Positions 25,975 through 34,599 of a DNA stretch of 64,000 bases are shown one piece after another (the stretch's first letter is position 1; each line of letters begins with the position of its first letter). Made by a program: the position numbers and the translations under genes. Below the pieces are notes generated by a model. The model saw nothing but the letters and a program-made list of their open reading frames with translations, did no database searches and was not told the DNA's origin. The DNA comes from Streptomyces camponoticapitis (GTDB lineage Bacteria; Actinomycetota; Actinomycetes; Streptomycetales; Streptomycetaceae). The stretch lies in assembly GCF_014646115.1 (NCBI RefSeq), contig NZ_BMMV01000017.1, positions 62,001 to 126,000 on the forward strand. Direction: 5' to 3'.

Positions 25975-27102
25975 GTGACCACCAACGATTCGACTGCAGG
26001 ACGTACCGGAGTCTGGTTCGTCGGAGCACGCGGCTCCGTCGCGACGACCGCCGTCGCGGGATGCGCGGCGGTCACCGCCGGGCTCCACCCCGCGACCGGC
26101 ATGGTCGCCGAGACGCCGCCCTTCGCGGAGTCGGGCCTCCCCGCCCTGTCGTCGCTCGTCTTCGGCGGACACGACACCGCGAGCTGTCCCCTGCCCAAAC
26201 GGGCCGAGGCGCTCACCGCGGCGGGAGTCCTGCCGCACGGCCTGCCCAACACGATCGCCGCCGAACTCGAAGCGGCCGACGCGGAGATCCGCATCGGCGG
26301 GCCGATGCCCGGCGACACCCGCGGCGACGACGAGCTGATCGCCGCGTTCGCCGACGACATCACCTCCTTCGTCCGGCGCACCGGCGTCGCGCGCGCCGTC
26401 GTCGTCAACGTCTCCTCCACCGAGCCCGAGCCCGCCGCGGACGACCCGCGGCTGCCGGCCAGCTCCCTCTACGCGGCGGCCGCCATCAAGGCCGGCTGCG
26501 GTTACGTGAACTTCACCCCGTCGACCGGGCTGCGCACCGCGGCCCTCGCGGACGCCGTCGAGGCAAGCGGACTTCCCCACGCGGGCCGTGACGGCAAGAC
26601 AGGCCAGACGCTGCTCCGTTCCGTGCTCGCCCCGATGTTCGTCCAGCGTGCCCTCGACGTCAGGGCCTGGTCGGGCACCAACCTGCTGGGCGGCGGGGAC
26701 GGAGCGGCGCTGGCCGACCCGGCGGCCGCCGCCGCCAAGAACGCGGGCAAGGAGCGGGTCCTCGCCGACACGCTCGGGACCGCGCCCGAGGGCGAGGTGC
26801 ACATCGACGACGTGCCCGCGCTCGGCGAGTGGAAGACCGCCTGGGACCACATCGCCTTCGACGGGTTCCTCGGCTCCCGCATGATCCTCCAGACCATCTG
26901 GCAGGGCTGCGACTCGGCGCTCGCCGCGCCGCTCGTACTGGACCTGGCCCGGCTGGTCTCCCGCGCCCACGAGGCCGGACTGAGCGGACCGCTGCCGGAG
27001 CTGGGCTTCTACTTCAAGGACCCGGACGGCGGGCCCGCCGCGCTGGCCGAACAGTTCGACGCGCTGCTCTCCTTCGCCGAGCGCCTGAAGGAGAGCAAGT
27101 GA
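25975..27102 (+). CDS. Inositol-3-phosphate synthase family protein of the ebo-type operon
   Basis: Protein of 375 residues matching the myo-inositol-1-phosphate synthase fold. The NAD loop is VWFVGARGSVATTAVAG, followed by VNVSSTEPE and NFTPSTG. The catalytic region has DGKTGQTLLRSVLAPMF and AWSGTNLLGGGDGAAL. Members convert glucose-6-phosphate to inositol-3-phosphate by an NAD redox cycle. In cyanobacterial and Pseudomonas ebo operons a dehydroquinate-synthase-like EboD occupies the sugar-cyclase role, so this gene may supply the cyclitol or cyclised sugar precursor here. GTG 25975 has GGGAGG 7 bases before it. The stop overlaps the next start by 4 bases. The housekeeping Ino1 is likely encoded elsewhere. 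Confidence 0.85.
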   Translation: MTTNDSTAGRTGVWFVGARGSVATTAVAGCAAVTAGLHPATGMVAETPPFAESGLPALSSLVFGGHDTASCPLPKRAEALTAAGVLPHGLPNTIAAELEAADAEIRIGGPMPGDTRGDDELIAAFADDITSFVRRTGVARAVVVNVSSTEPEPAADDPRLPASSLYAAAAIKAGCGYVNFTPSTGLRTAALADAVEASGLPHAGRDGKTGQTLLRSVLAPMFVQRALDVRAWSGTNLLGGGDGAALADPAAAAAKNAGKERVLADTLGTAPEGEVHIDDVPALGEWKTAWDHIAFDGFLGSRMILQTIWQGCDSALAAPLVLDLARLVSRAHEAGLSGPLPELGFYFKDPDGGPAALAEQFDALLSFAERLKESK

Positions 27103-28541
27103 CGCTGCGCGCCTGGGCCGAACTCCTGCGGGTGTCCGCGCTGTTCACGGTCCCGGGCGATGCCCTGGCCGGCGCGGCGTCCGCGGGCGTCCGGCCCAAC
27201 CGCGGCACCGCGCTGGCCGTCGGCGCTTCCCTGTGCCTGTACGAGGCGGGGATGGCGCTCAACGACTGGGCCGACCGCGACGAGGACGCCGTGGAGCGCC
27301 CGCACCGCCCGATCCCCTCGGGCCGGATCACCCCGAACGCGGCACTGGCGGCGGCGGGCGGCCTGACGGCCGCGGGCCTTCTCCTGGCCTCCCGCGCGGG
27401 CCGCCCGGCCCTCGCCCTGTCGACGGCGCTGGCGGCCTCGGTGTGGGCGTACGATCTCCGCCTCAAACACACGGCGGCGGGCCCGGCGGCGATGGGCGCG
27501 GCGCGCGCGCTGGACGTCCTGCTGGGCGCGACGGCGACGGCCTCGGCGTCTCGCCGAACCCCGGCGCACCGGCCCCCGCCCGCTCGGCGGGGCGTACTGG
27601 CACGTCTGTCGGCCTGGGCGGGTGGCTCGAAGACCGGGCCGGACCCGACCCCCGCGAGCAGGCTCAACGGCGCGGCGCCCCAGGCGGCCGCCGACGCCGC
27701 CGCGTCGACAGCGCGGTTCTCGCCGCCCGCCGAGCGGGGCGTACTGGCGCGTCTGTCGGCCTGGGCCGACGGCCCGGGCGGTCAGGGCCGTACGACTCCG
27801 CCGGTGGCGGCCGTCGCCGGCAGGCTCACCGGCTCGGCTCACCGCCCCGCGCTGGAGCCCGGCGCGTCCACGGCCCGCTTCCCGGCGCCGCCGGACGGAC
27901 CGGCCCGGCACGGGCGTACGACGATCCAGGCGGGCGGCCCCGCGGAGCCCTTGGCCTCCAAGGCCGCGGCCTCGGCGCCCGGTCACCGCCGGGCGGGGAT
28001 CGCGACGGCCGGCTCCGCCTCCCGTACGCCGCAGGGGCCGCTCGCGCGGCTGTCGGCCTGGGCCGACGTCTCCGCCGCATCGCGCGGCCCGGGCGCCGCG
28101 TGGCGCGGGGGCGCCCCGCCGTCCGCCGTACCACGCGGTGCTCTCCTCCCCGCCGCTCTGCTCGGCGCGCACACCGTCGCCGTCACGGGCGTCTCCCGCA
28201 ACGAGGTGTACGGCGGGTCCGTCGGGGCCCCGCTGGCCGCGCTTGTCGTTACCGGGGTGCTCGGCGGGGTCGTCGGGCGGTCCCGGGACCCGGGCGCCGC
28301 CGCGCTCGTCAGCGGCGGCCTCGCCGCCGCCTACGCGCTGACCGCCGGGCGGCCCTTCCTGCACGCCGCGCTCAATCCGTCCCCGCAGCTCACCCAGCGC
28401 GCCGTCGGTGGCGGGATCCGGGCCATGATCCCGTTCCAGGCCGCGCTCGCGGCACGCGGCGGGTCGCCCGTGGTCGGGCTCGCCGTCATGGGACTCGTGC
28501 CGCTGGCGAGGAAGTTCGCGAAAAAGGTGAGTGTGACATGA
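27099..28541 (+). CDS. eboC: UbiA-type prenyltransferase (EboC-like) with repetitive insertion
   Basis: Membrane prenyltransferase of 480 residues. The first prenyl-diphosphate motif is NDWADRDEDAVERPHRP (about residue 55) and the second region is YDLRLKHTAAGPAAMGAARALDVLLG (quoted in part: ARALDVLLGAT, about 140). A stretch from about residue 150 to 345, rich in Ala, Pro, Gly and Arg and containing tandem repeats, interrupts the membrane domain. The membrane fold resumes at LLPAALLGAHTVAV and ends at about 475. Ordinary members are near 290 residues. The reading frame is kept throughout. GTG 27099 overlaps the previous stop. It presumably attaches an isoprenoid to the product of the neighbouring enzymes. 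Confidence 0.85.
   Translation: MTLRAWAELLRVSALFTVPGDALAGAASAGVRPNRGTALAVGASLCLYEAGMALNDWADRDEDAVERPHRPIPSGRITPNAALAAAGGLTAAGLLLASRAGRPALALSTALAASVWAYDLRLKHTAAGPAAMGAARALDVLLGATATASASRRTPAHRPPPARRGVLARLSAWAGGSKTGPDPTPASRLNGAAPQAAADAAASTARFSPPAERGVLARLSAWADGPGGQGRTTPPVAAVAGRLTGSAHRPALEPGASTARFPAPPDGPARHGRTTIQAGGPAEPLASKAAASAPGHRRAGIATAGSASRTPQGPLARLSAWADVSAASRGPGAAWRGGAPPSAVPRGALLPAALLGAHTVAVTGVSRNEVYGGSVGAPLAALVVTGVLGGVVGRSRDPGAAALVSGGLAAAYALTAGRPFLHAALNPSPQLTQRAVGGGIRAMIPFQAALAARGGSPVVGLAVMGLVPLARKFAKKVSVT
27585..28070 (+). repeat. In-frame degenerate tandem repeats inside the eboC-like gene
   Basis: Near-identical stretches encoding GVLARLSAWA lie at 27585-27620 and 27731-27767, with a third (GPLARLSAWAD) at 28034-28067. 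At protein level they sit at about residues 163, 212 and 312, consistent with units of about 50 residues with one degenerate unit at about 262 (STARF-PP recurs at the unit joints). Confidence 0.75.
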
Positions 28542-29383
28542 CCATCCGCTACGGATACGGCACCAACGGGCTCACCGATCTGCGTCTGGACGACGCCCTC
28601 GGGCTGCTCGCCGACCTCGGGTACGACGGGGTCGGACTGACCCTCGACCATATGCATCTCGACCCGCTCGCCCCCGAACTCGCCGCCCGCACCGCCAAGG
28701 TGGCCGCCCGGCTCACCAAGCTCGGTCTCGGCGTCACCGTCGAGACCGGTGCCCGCTACGTGCTCGACCCGCGCCGTAAGCACGGGCCCACCCTCCTCGA
28801 CGCCGACCCCGAAGCGCGCGCCGCGCGCACCGGTCTGCTCGTCACGGCCGTCCGGGTCGCCGCCGACCTCGGCGCGCACGCCGTGCACTGCTTCAGCGGC
28901 ATCACACCCGAGGGCACCGACCCGGACACCGCCTGGAAGCGGCTGGAGGAGTCGATCACCCCGGTCGTCGACGCCGCACAGGCTGCCGGCGTCCCGGTCG
29001 CCATCGAGCCCGAACCCGGCCATCTCCTCGCCGACATCGCCGGCTTCCACCGCCTCAGAACCCTCCTCGGCGACCCCGAGCCCCTCGGCCTGACGCTCGA
29101 CATCGGCCACTGCCAGTGCCTGGAGCCGGCGTCGCCCGCCGACTGCGTCCGGGACGCCGGTCCCTGGCTCCGGCACGTACAGATCGAGGACATGCGGCGC
29201 GGTGTGCACGAGCATCTGCCGTTCGGCGAGGGCGAGATCGACTTCCCGCCCGTGCTGGCCGCGCTCGACGCCACCGGCTACCAGGGCCTGACCGTCGTGG
29301 AGCTGCCCCGCCACTCGCACGCCGGCCCCGAAATGGCCCGCACCTCCCTGGACTTCCTGCGCTCGAAGGGAGCATCGGCATGA
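28538..29383 (+). CDS. TIM-barrel sugar phosphate isomerase/epimerase of the ebo-type operon
   Basis: Protein of 281 residues with the xylose-isomerase-like barrel. Metal-type residues lie in VAIEPEPGHLL (Glu), LGLTLDIGHCQCL (Asp/His), RHVQIEDMRRGVHEH (Glu/His) and LTVVELPRHSH (Glu). No signal peptide is present, so it is cytoplasmic, unlike the Tat-exported relative at 33439. The ATG overlaps the prenyltransferase stop (ATGA), showing tight coupling. The exact reaction is unknown; an isomerase acting on the sugar or cyclitol moiety of the operon's product is inferred. Confidence 0.85.
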   Translation: MTIRYGYGTNGLTDLRLDDALGLLADLGYDGVGLTLDHMHLDPLAPELAARTAKVAARLTKLGLGVTVETGARYVLDPRRKHGPTLLDADPEARAARTGLLVTAVRVAADLGAHAVHCFSGITPEGTDPDTAWKRLEESITPVVDAAQAAGVPVAIEPEPGHLLADIAGFHRLRTLLGDPEPLGLTLDIGHCQCLEPASPADCVRDAGPWLRHVQIEDMRRGVHEHLPFGEGEIDFPPVLAALDATGYQGLTVVELPRHSHAGPEMARTSLDFLRSKGASA

Positions 29384-29976
29384 ACCGCGAGTCCATCGAC
29401 GGGCGTCTCGACAGCGCGGCCGTCGCCTGGCTGGACCAGGCACTCGCCGAAGCGGCGGAAGCGGCCGACGAGCCCGACAACGTTGCCGTGCCGCGCTGGC
29501 AGCTGCGCTTCGCCGCCGCCGGCCGCCACTGCGGCCAGGAGAACGCCGACGCTGTCCGCACGCTCCTGCTGCGGCGCGCCGCCGCCGACGTCGGCACCCT
29601 GACCCGGCTCTACCAGCAGGGCGCCGCCGCCGAGCGCCGCGCCGTACTCCTCGCCCTGCCCGACCTCGTGCCGGGCCCCGAGGCCCTGCCGCTCGTCGAG
29701 GACGCCCTGCGCACCAACGACACCAGGCTCGTCGAGGCGGCCGTCGGCCCGTACGCCGCCGGCCATCTCGACCCGCACGCCTGGCGGCACGCCGTACTGA
29801 AGTGCCTCTTCACCGGCGTGCCCGTCGCCGCGGTCGCCGACGCGGAACGCCGCGCCCACGGCGACGCCGAACTCGCCCGGATGCTCGCCGACTACGCGTC
29901 CGAGCGCACCGCGGCGGGCCGGTCGGTACCCGCCGACCTGCACCGCGTACTGATCATGACCGGCGAGGAGTCCTGA
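29380..29976 (+). CDS. eboA: EboA domain-containing protein
   Basis: Helical protein of 198 residues with no catalytic motif that I can recognise. The composition (Ala, Arg, Leu) and segments such as ERRAVLLALPDLV and DALRTNDTRLVEAAVGPYA fit HEAT-like helical repeats described for EboA. The C-terminal HAWRHAVLKCLFTGVPVAAV is the best-conserved part of the family from memory. It is placed between the isomerase and the TatD-type hydrolase with overlaps on both sides (ATGA and TGATG), the order found in other ebo clusters. The role may be scaffolding or transport of the intermediate; this is not established. Confidence 0.8.
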   Translation: MNRESIDGRLDSAAVAWLDQALAEAAEAADEPDNVAVPRWQLRFAAAGRHCGQENADAVRTLLLRRAAADVGTLTRLYQQGAAAERRAVLLALPDLVPGPEALPLVEDALRTNDTRLVEAAVGPYAAGHLDPHAWRHAVLKCLFTGVPVAAVADAERRAHGDAELARMLADYASERTAAGRSVPADLHRVLIMTGEES

Positions 29977-30824
29977 TGCGCATCTTCGACCCCCACATCC
30001 ACATGACCTCCCGCACCACGGACGACTACCAGGCCATGTACGCCTCCGGAGTCCGTGCGCTCGTCGAGCCGTCCTTCTGGCTCGGCCAGCCCCGTACCTC
30101 GCCCGCGAGCTTCTTCGACTACTTCGACGCGCTCCTCGGCTGGGAGCCCTTCCGCGCCGCGCAGTACGGCATCGCGCACCACTGCACCCTCGCCCTCAAC
30201 CCCAAGGAGGCGAACGACCCGCGCTGCACGCCCGTCCTGGAGGAACTGCCGCGCTACCTCGTCAAGGACGGCGTCGTCGCCGTCGGCGAGATCGGCTACG
30301 ACTCCATGACCCCCGCCGAGGACGTGGCGCTGGCCACCCAGCTCCAGCTCGCCGCCGAGTACGCGCTGCCCGCGATGGTCCACACCCCGCACCGCGACAA
30401 GCTGGCCGGGCTGCGCCGCACCATCGACGTCGTCGCGGAGTCGAACCTCGACCCCGAGCACGTCCTGCTCGACCACCTCAACGAGACGACCGTCAAGGTC
30501 GCTGCGGACAGCGGCAGTTGGCTCGGCTTCTCCATCTACCCGGACACCAAGATGGACGAGGACCGGATGGTCTCCGTCCTGCGCTCCCACGGCACCGACC
30601 GGGTCCTCGTCAACTCCGCGGCCGACTGGGGCAAGAGCGACCCGCTCAAGACACGGAAGGTCGGCGACGCGATGCTCGCCGCCGGCTTCTCCGAGGACGA
30701 CGTCGACAAGGTGCTCTGGCGCAACCCCGTCGCGTTCTACGGCCTCAGCGGCAGACTCCAGCTCGACGTCCCGGCGCCGGAAGCCCTCCACGAGGGGAAC
30801 TCCATCCTCCGCGGCGGTGAGTGA
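29976..30824 (+). CDS. eboB: EboB, TatD-like metal-dependent hydrolase
   Basis: Amidohydrolase-fold protein of 282 residues. The metal-binding opening FDPHIHMTSRTTDDY is at residues 4-18. Further ligands are Glu in VGEIGYDS (about 107), His in MVHTPHRDKL (about 137) and His in VLLDHLNETT (about 165); a late Asp is in NSAADWGKSDP. It belongs to the TatD-related family assigned to ebo clusters. The substrate is unknown. The ATG overlaps the EboA stop by one base, so translation is coupled. Confidence 0.85.
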   Translation: MRIFDPHIHMTSRTTDDYQAMYASGVRALVEPSFWLGQPRTSPASFFDYFDALLGWEPFRAAQYGIAHHCTLALNPKEANDPRCTPVLEELPRYLVKDGVVAVGEIGYDSMTPAEDVALATQLQLAAEYALPAMVHTPHRDKLAGLRRTIDVVAESNLDPEHVLLDHLNETTVKVAADSGSWLGFSIYPDTKMDEDRMVSVLRSHGTDRVLVNSAADWGKSDPLKTRKVGDAMLAAGFSEDDVDKVLWRNPVAFYGLSGRLQLDVPAPEALHEGNSILRGGE

Positions 30825-30827
30825 GCC

Positions 30828-31997
30828 ATGCGCTTCCGCCACCCCGACGGCTCCACCGTCCATCTCTCGTACTGCACCAACGTCCACCCCGCCGAGGACC
30901 TCGAAGGCGTACTGGCCCAGCTGCGCGACCACTGCGAGCCGGTACGCAAACGCCTCGGCCGTGACCGGCTCGGCATCGGGCTGTGGCTGGCCCGCGGAGC
31001 GGCCCGTTCGCTGATCAACGACCCCGCCCAACTGCGCGGTCTGAAGGGCGAGTTGGAGCGCCGCGGCTTGGAGGTCGTCACCCTCAACGGATTCCCTTAC
31101 GAGGGCTTCGGCGCCGAGGAGGTCAAGTACCGCGTCTACAAACCGGACTGGGCCGACCCCGAGCGTCTGGAACACACCACCGACCTCGCCCGGCTCCTCG
31201 CCGCCCTGCTGCCCGACGACGTCACCGAGGGCTCCGTCTCGACGCTGCCCCTCGCCTGGCGCACCGACTTCGACGACGCCGCGGCCCGCACCGCCCACGC
31301 AGCCCTCACCACCCTCGCCGAACGGCTGGACGCCCTGGAGGAGCTGACCGGCAAGTCCATCCGTATCGCGCTGGAACCCGAGCCCGGCTGCACCGTCGAG
31401 ACCACCGCCGACGCGATCGGGCCGCTCACCGACGTCGCCAGCTCCCGGATCGGCATCTGCGTCGACACCTGCCATCTCGCCACCTCCTTCGAGGACCCGG
31501 CGACGGCGCTGGAAGCCCTCGCCGAGGCCGGGGTCACCATCCCGAAGGCGCAGCTCTCGGCCGCGCTGCACGCCGAACACCCCCATCTGCCCGAGGTACG
31601 GGACGCCCTGGCCGCCTTCGCCGAGCCGCGCTTCCTGCACCAGACCCGCACCCGTACGGCCGCCGGCCTGCGCGGCACCGACGACCTCGAAGAGGCCCTG
31701 GCCGGCCGGGCGCTGCCCGACGGCGCTCCCTGGCGCGCCCACTTCCACGTGCCCCTGCACGCGCCGCCCGCCCCGCCCCTGACCTCGACCCTCCCCGTAC
31801 TCCAGGACACCCTCGCCCGGCTCGTCGGCGGCGCCGAACCGCTGACCCGCCACCTGGAGGTCGAGACGTACACCTGGCAGGCGCTGCCGCCCGAGCTTCG
31901 CCCCCGCTCACGCGGCCGGCTCGCCGAGGGCATCGCCGCCGAACTGACGCTGGCCCGCGACCTCCTGGTCGACCTGGGTCTCAAGGAGCTGCCATGA
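30828..31997 (+). CDS. eboE: EboE, metabolite traffic protein (xylose-isomerase-like barrel)
   Basis: Protein of 389 residues. The N-terminus HLSYCTNVHPAEDLEGV, the TLNGFPYEGFGAEEVKYRVYKPDW stretch (part: LNGFPYEGFG) and IALEPEPGCTVETT with CVDTCHLATSFED are family hallmarks. The barrel carries Glu, Asp and His residues in metal-type positions. EboE is described as a metabolite-traffic protein in ebo clusters; the biochemical activity is not known. It starts 3 bases after EboB and its stop overlaps EboF (ATGA). Confidence 0.85.
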   Translation: MRFRHPDGSTVHLSYCTNVHPAEDLEGVLAQLRDHCEPVRKRLGRDRLGIGLWLARGAARSLINDPAQLRGLKGELERRGLEVVTLNGFPYEGFGAEEVKYRVYKPDWADPERLEHTTDLARLLAALLPDDVTEGSVSTLPLAWRTDFDDAAARTAHAALTTLAERLDALEELTGKSIRIALEPEPGCTVETTADAIGPLTDVASSRIGICVDTCHLATSFEDPATALEALAEAGVTIPKAQLSAALHAEHPHLPEVRDALAAFAEPRFLHQTRTRTAAGLRGTDDLEEALAGRALPDGAPWRAHFHVPLHAPPAPPLTSTLPVLQDTLARLVGGAEPLTRHLEVETYTWQALPPELRPRSRGRLAEGIAAELTLARDLLVDLGLKELP

Positions 31998-33421
31998 CCG
32001 CCGACCCCACACCCGAGCCGAAGACGGAGCCCAGCGAGGCCCCGGCCGGCCCCACCCCGCTGCTGGTCCTGGACGTCGTCGGCCTCACGCCCCAGCTCCT
32101 GGCCCATATGCCGAACCTCAAGAAGCTCGCAGCCGGGGGCTCGCAGGGCCCGCTGACCACCGTGCTGCCCGCCGTCACCTGCAGCGCGCAGTCCACGTTC
32201 CTCACCGGCACCCTGCCGTCCGAACACGGCATCGTCGGCAACGGCTGGTACTTCCGCGAACTGGGCGACGTGCTGCTGTGGCGCCAGCACAACGGACTCG
32301 TCTCCGGCGACAAGCTCTGGGACGCCGCCCGCCGCGTCCACCCCGGCTACACCGTCGCCAACATCTGCTGGTGGTACGCGATGGGCGCCGACACCGACTA
32401 CACCGTCACGCCCCGCCCCGTGTACTACGCGGACGGCCGCAAGGAGCCCGACTGCTACACCCGGCCGCCGGCCCTGCACGACGAACTGCACGACAAACTC
32501 GGCACGTTCCCCCTCTTCCACTTCTGGGGACCCGGCGCCGACCTTGTCTCCTCGCAGTGGATCATCGACGCCACCCGCCACATCATCGACACCCGCCACC
32601 CCGACCTGGCACTCTGCTACCTCCCGCACCTGGACTACGACCTCCAGCGCTTCGGGCCCGACGACCCCCGCTCCCACCAGGCGGCCCGCGACCTCGACGC
32701 GGCGATGGGCCCCCTGCTGGACGACGCGCGCCGCGAAGGCCGCACGGTCGTCGCCCTGTCCGAGTACGGCATCACCAACGTCTCCAGGCCCGTCGACATC
32801 AACCGGGCCCTGCGCCGCGCCGGACTGCTTGAGGTCCACACCCAGGACGGCATGGAGTATCTGGACCCGATGGCGTCGCGCGCCTTCGCCGTCTCCGACC
32901 ACCAGATCTCGCACATCTACGTCCGCCGCCCCGAGGACATGGACGCGACCCGTGAGGCGCTGAAGGACCTCGAGGGCATCGAGGAGATCCTGGACGACGA
33001 GGGCAAGAAGAACTACGGCCTGGACCATCCGCGCTCCGGCGAACTGGTCGCCGTCGCCGAACCGGACGCCTGGTTCACGTACTACTACTGGCTCGACGAC
33101 GCCAAGGCGCCCGACTTCGCCCAGCTCGTCGAGATCCACCGCAAGCCGGGCTACGACCCCGTCGAGCTGTTCATGGACCCCCTCGACCCGTACGTGAAGG
33201 TCAAGGCGGCCAAGGCCATCGCCCGCAAGAAGCTCGGCATGCGCTACCGGCTCGCCGTGGTTCCGCTGGACCCCTCACCCATCCGCGGCAGCCACGGCCG
33301 CCTTCCCACGAGCGACGACGAAGGTCCGCTCATCCTCTGCTCCACCCCCGAAGCCGTCACCGGCCGCACCGAGGCCACCGACGTGAAATCCCTGCTCCTC
33401 AATCTCGCAGGACTGCACTGA
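31994..33421 (+). CDS. eboF: EboF, alkaline-phosphatase-superfamily (nucleotide pyrophosphatase-type) hydrolase
   Basis: Protein of 475 residues of the type I phosphodiesterase/nucleotide pyrophosphatase family. The nucleophile Thr or Ser lies in VLPAVTCSAQSTFLTGTLPSEHGIVGNGW (part: AVTCSAQSTFLTG, about residue 60), with metal ligands in LPHLDYDLQRFG (Asp/His) and AVSDHQISHIYV (Asp-His...His). There is no signal peptide; the first 20 residues are acidic and Pro-rich. In ebo clusters EboF is expected to hydrolyse a phospho- or nucleotidyl-linked intermediate. A 17-base gap separates it from the Tat-exported gene that ends the operon. Confidence 0.87.
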   Translation: MTADPTPEPKTEPSEAPAGPTPLLVLDVVGLTPQLLAHMPNLKKLAAGGSQGPLTTVLPAVTCSAQSTFLTGTLPSEHGIVGNGWYFRELGDVLLWRQHNGLVSGDKLWDAARRVHPGYTVANICWWYAMGADTDYTVTPRPVYYADGRKEPDCYTRPPALHDELHDKLGTFPLFHFWGPGADLVSSQWIIDATRHIIDTRHPDLALCYLPHLDYDLQRFGPDDPRSHQAARDLDAAMGPLLDDARREGRTVVALSEYGITNVSRPVDINRALRRAGLLEVHTQDGMEYLDPMASRAFAVSDHQISHIYVRRPEDMDATREALKDLEGIEEILDDEGKKNYGLDHPRSGELVAVAEPDAWFTYYYWLDDAKAPDFAQLVEIHRKPGYDPVELFMDPLDPYVKVKAAKAIARKKLGMRYRLAVVPLDPSPIRGSHGRLPTSDDEGPLILCSTPEAVTGRTEATDVKSLLLNLAGLH

Positions 33422-33438
33422 CATAAGGAGTTCCACGC

Positions 33439-34506
33439 ATGAGCCGCAAGAAGTCAGTCGACCCGGAGCTCGCAGCCAAGCTCAGCCGGCGCAACATGCT
33501 GGGAGTGGCCGCGGGCACCGGTGCCGCCGCCATCCTCGGTCTCTCGGCGGCCACCCCCGCCGCCGCGACGGACCGGGGCCGGGGTCACGGCCACGGGCAC
33601 GGCCATGGTCACGGGAAGACCGAGCCGGTCCTCACCCCGGGCCACCTCGGCATCCAGCTCTACTCGCTGCGTGACAAGGTCAACTCCCTCGGCTTCGCGA
33701 AGGTCTTCGAGGAGCTGGAGCGCTTCGGCTACGACGAGATCGAGTACGCGGGCTACACCCAGGGCAGCGCCGGCGACATCACCATCCCCCAGCTCCGCAA
33801 GCTGGCCAGGGACCACGGTCTGCGCCCGATCGGCAGCCACGTCAACTACGCCGACGACAACAACCCGGACGCGTACAGCTTCGCCCAGAACCTGGAGAAG
33901 GTGCTGGACGACGCCCAGGCGCTGGGCCTCGACCACATCGGAACGGCCTCCGGCCCGTTCCGTCACGGCGACACCGTCGACGCCTGGAAGCGGGCGGCCG
34001 AGGACTTCAACACCTACGGCGCCGCCGCCCGCAAGCGCGGCATGAAGTTCTACCAGCACAACCACGCGGAGGAGTTCTCCTTCGCGAGCGACCAGCCGGG
34101 CGTCCGCCTGTACGACGTCCTGCTCGCCGAGACGGACCCCAAGCTGGTCTATCTGGAGATGGACATCTACTGGGCCTTCTCCGCCGTGCACCGCTTCAGC
34201 AAGACCGGCGACGGCAAGCCCGCTCCCTTCGACCCGCTGCGCTACGTGCTCAAGCAGCCCGACCGCTACCCCCTCTTCCACGTCAAGGACGGCGTGAAGA
34301 ACGAGGAGGCGCGCGACGGTTACGACATGGTCGACGTCGGTGACGGCGACATCGACTACAAGAAGTTCATCTCGGCCGTGAACAAGACCCACAACGGCCG
34401 CAGGGACCACCACTGGCAGGCCGAGCACGACAACCCCGTCGACTCGATCCTGTTCGCCCAGAAGTCGGCGGACCACCTGCACTCGCTGCGCGAGAAGCGC
34501 TGCTGA
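33439..34506 (+). CDS. Tat-exported sugar phosphate isomerase/epimerase family protein
   Basis: Protein of 355 residues. The twin-arginine signal is at residues 16-45 (LSRRNMLGVAAGTGAAAILG, ending TPAAA). It is followed by a short Gly-His repeat (GHGHGHGHGHG), which may bind metal or be a tether. The TIM barrel starts at LGIQLYSLRDKV, with metal-type residues in FYQHNHAEEF (His/Glu), YLEMDIYWAF (Asp), LFHVKDGVK (His/Asp) and a late Asp/Glu pair. Folding before export through Tat fits a metal enzyme. RBS AAGGAG precedes the ATG. As the last gene of the ebo-type operon it implies an extracytoplasmic step, which is unusual; alternatively it is a separate enzyme acting with the secreted sugar oxidases at 18-26 kb. 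Confidence 0.85.
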   Translation: MSRKKSVDPELAAKLSRRNMLGVAAGTGAAAILGLSAATPAAATDRGRGHGHGHGHGHGKTEPVLTPGHLGIQLYSLRDKVNSLGFAKVFEELERFGYDEIEYAGYTQGSAGDITIPQLRKLARDHGLRPIGSHVNYADDNNPDAYSFAQNLEKVLDDAQALGLDHIGTASGPFRHGDTVDAWKRAAEDFNTYGAAARKRGMKFYQHNHAEEFSFASDQPGVRLYDVLLAETDPKLVYLEMDIYWAFSAVHRFSKTGDGKPAPFDPLRYVLKQPDRYPLFHVKDGVKNEEARDGYDMVDVGDGDIDYKKFISAVNKTHNGRRDHHWQAEHDNPVDSILFAQKSADHLHSLREKRC

Positions 34507-34534
34507 TCCTGTCGCTCCTGAAGAGGAGCTGAAC

Positions 34535-34584
34535 GGCCTGGGGCCACGTCGACCGGAATGAACCGGTCGACGTGGCCCCAGGCC
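34535..34584. terminator. Bidirectional terminator, 22-bp perfect stem
   Basis: Arms 34535-34556 and 34563-34584 are exact reverse complements with a 6-base loop (AATGAA). It lies between the convergent ebo-type operon and the OFA transporter gene. Confidence 0.9.
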
Positions 34585-34599
34585 ATAGGCGGTGCGGAA

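Noticed and set aside
14273..26420. Very long open frames on the minus strand opposite the sugar and secreted-enzyme genes
   Set aside because: They are antisense shadows of high-GC coding sequence: low-complexity Val/Leu/Gly/Arg-rich translations, no motifs, while the plus-strand genes have clear domains and ribosome sites.
33585..33620. Gly-His run as a tandem DNA repeat of mobile origin
   Set aside because: It is only about five short codon pairs within a coding linker, with no flanking duplication.
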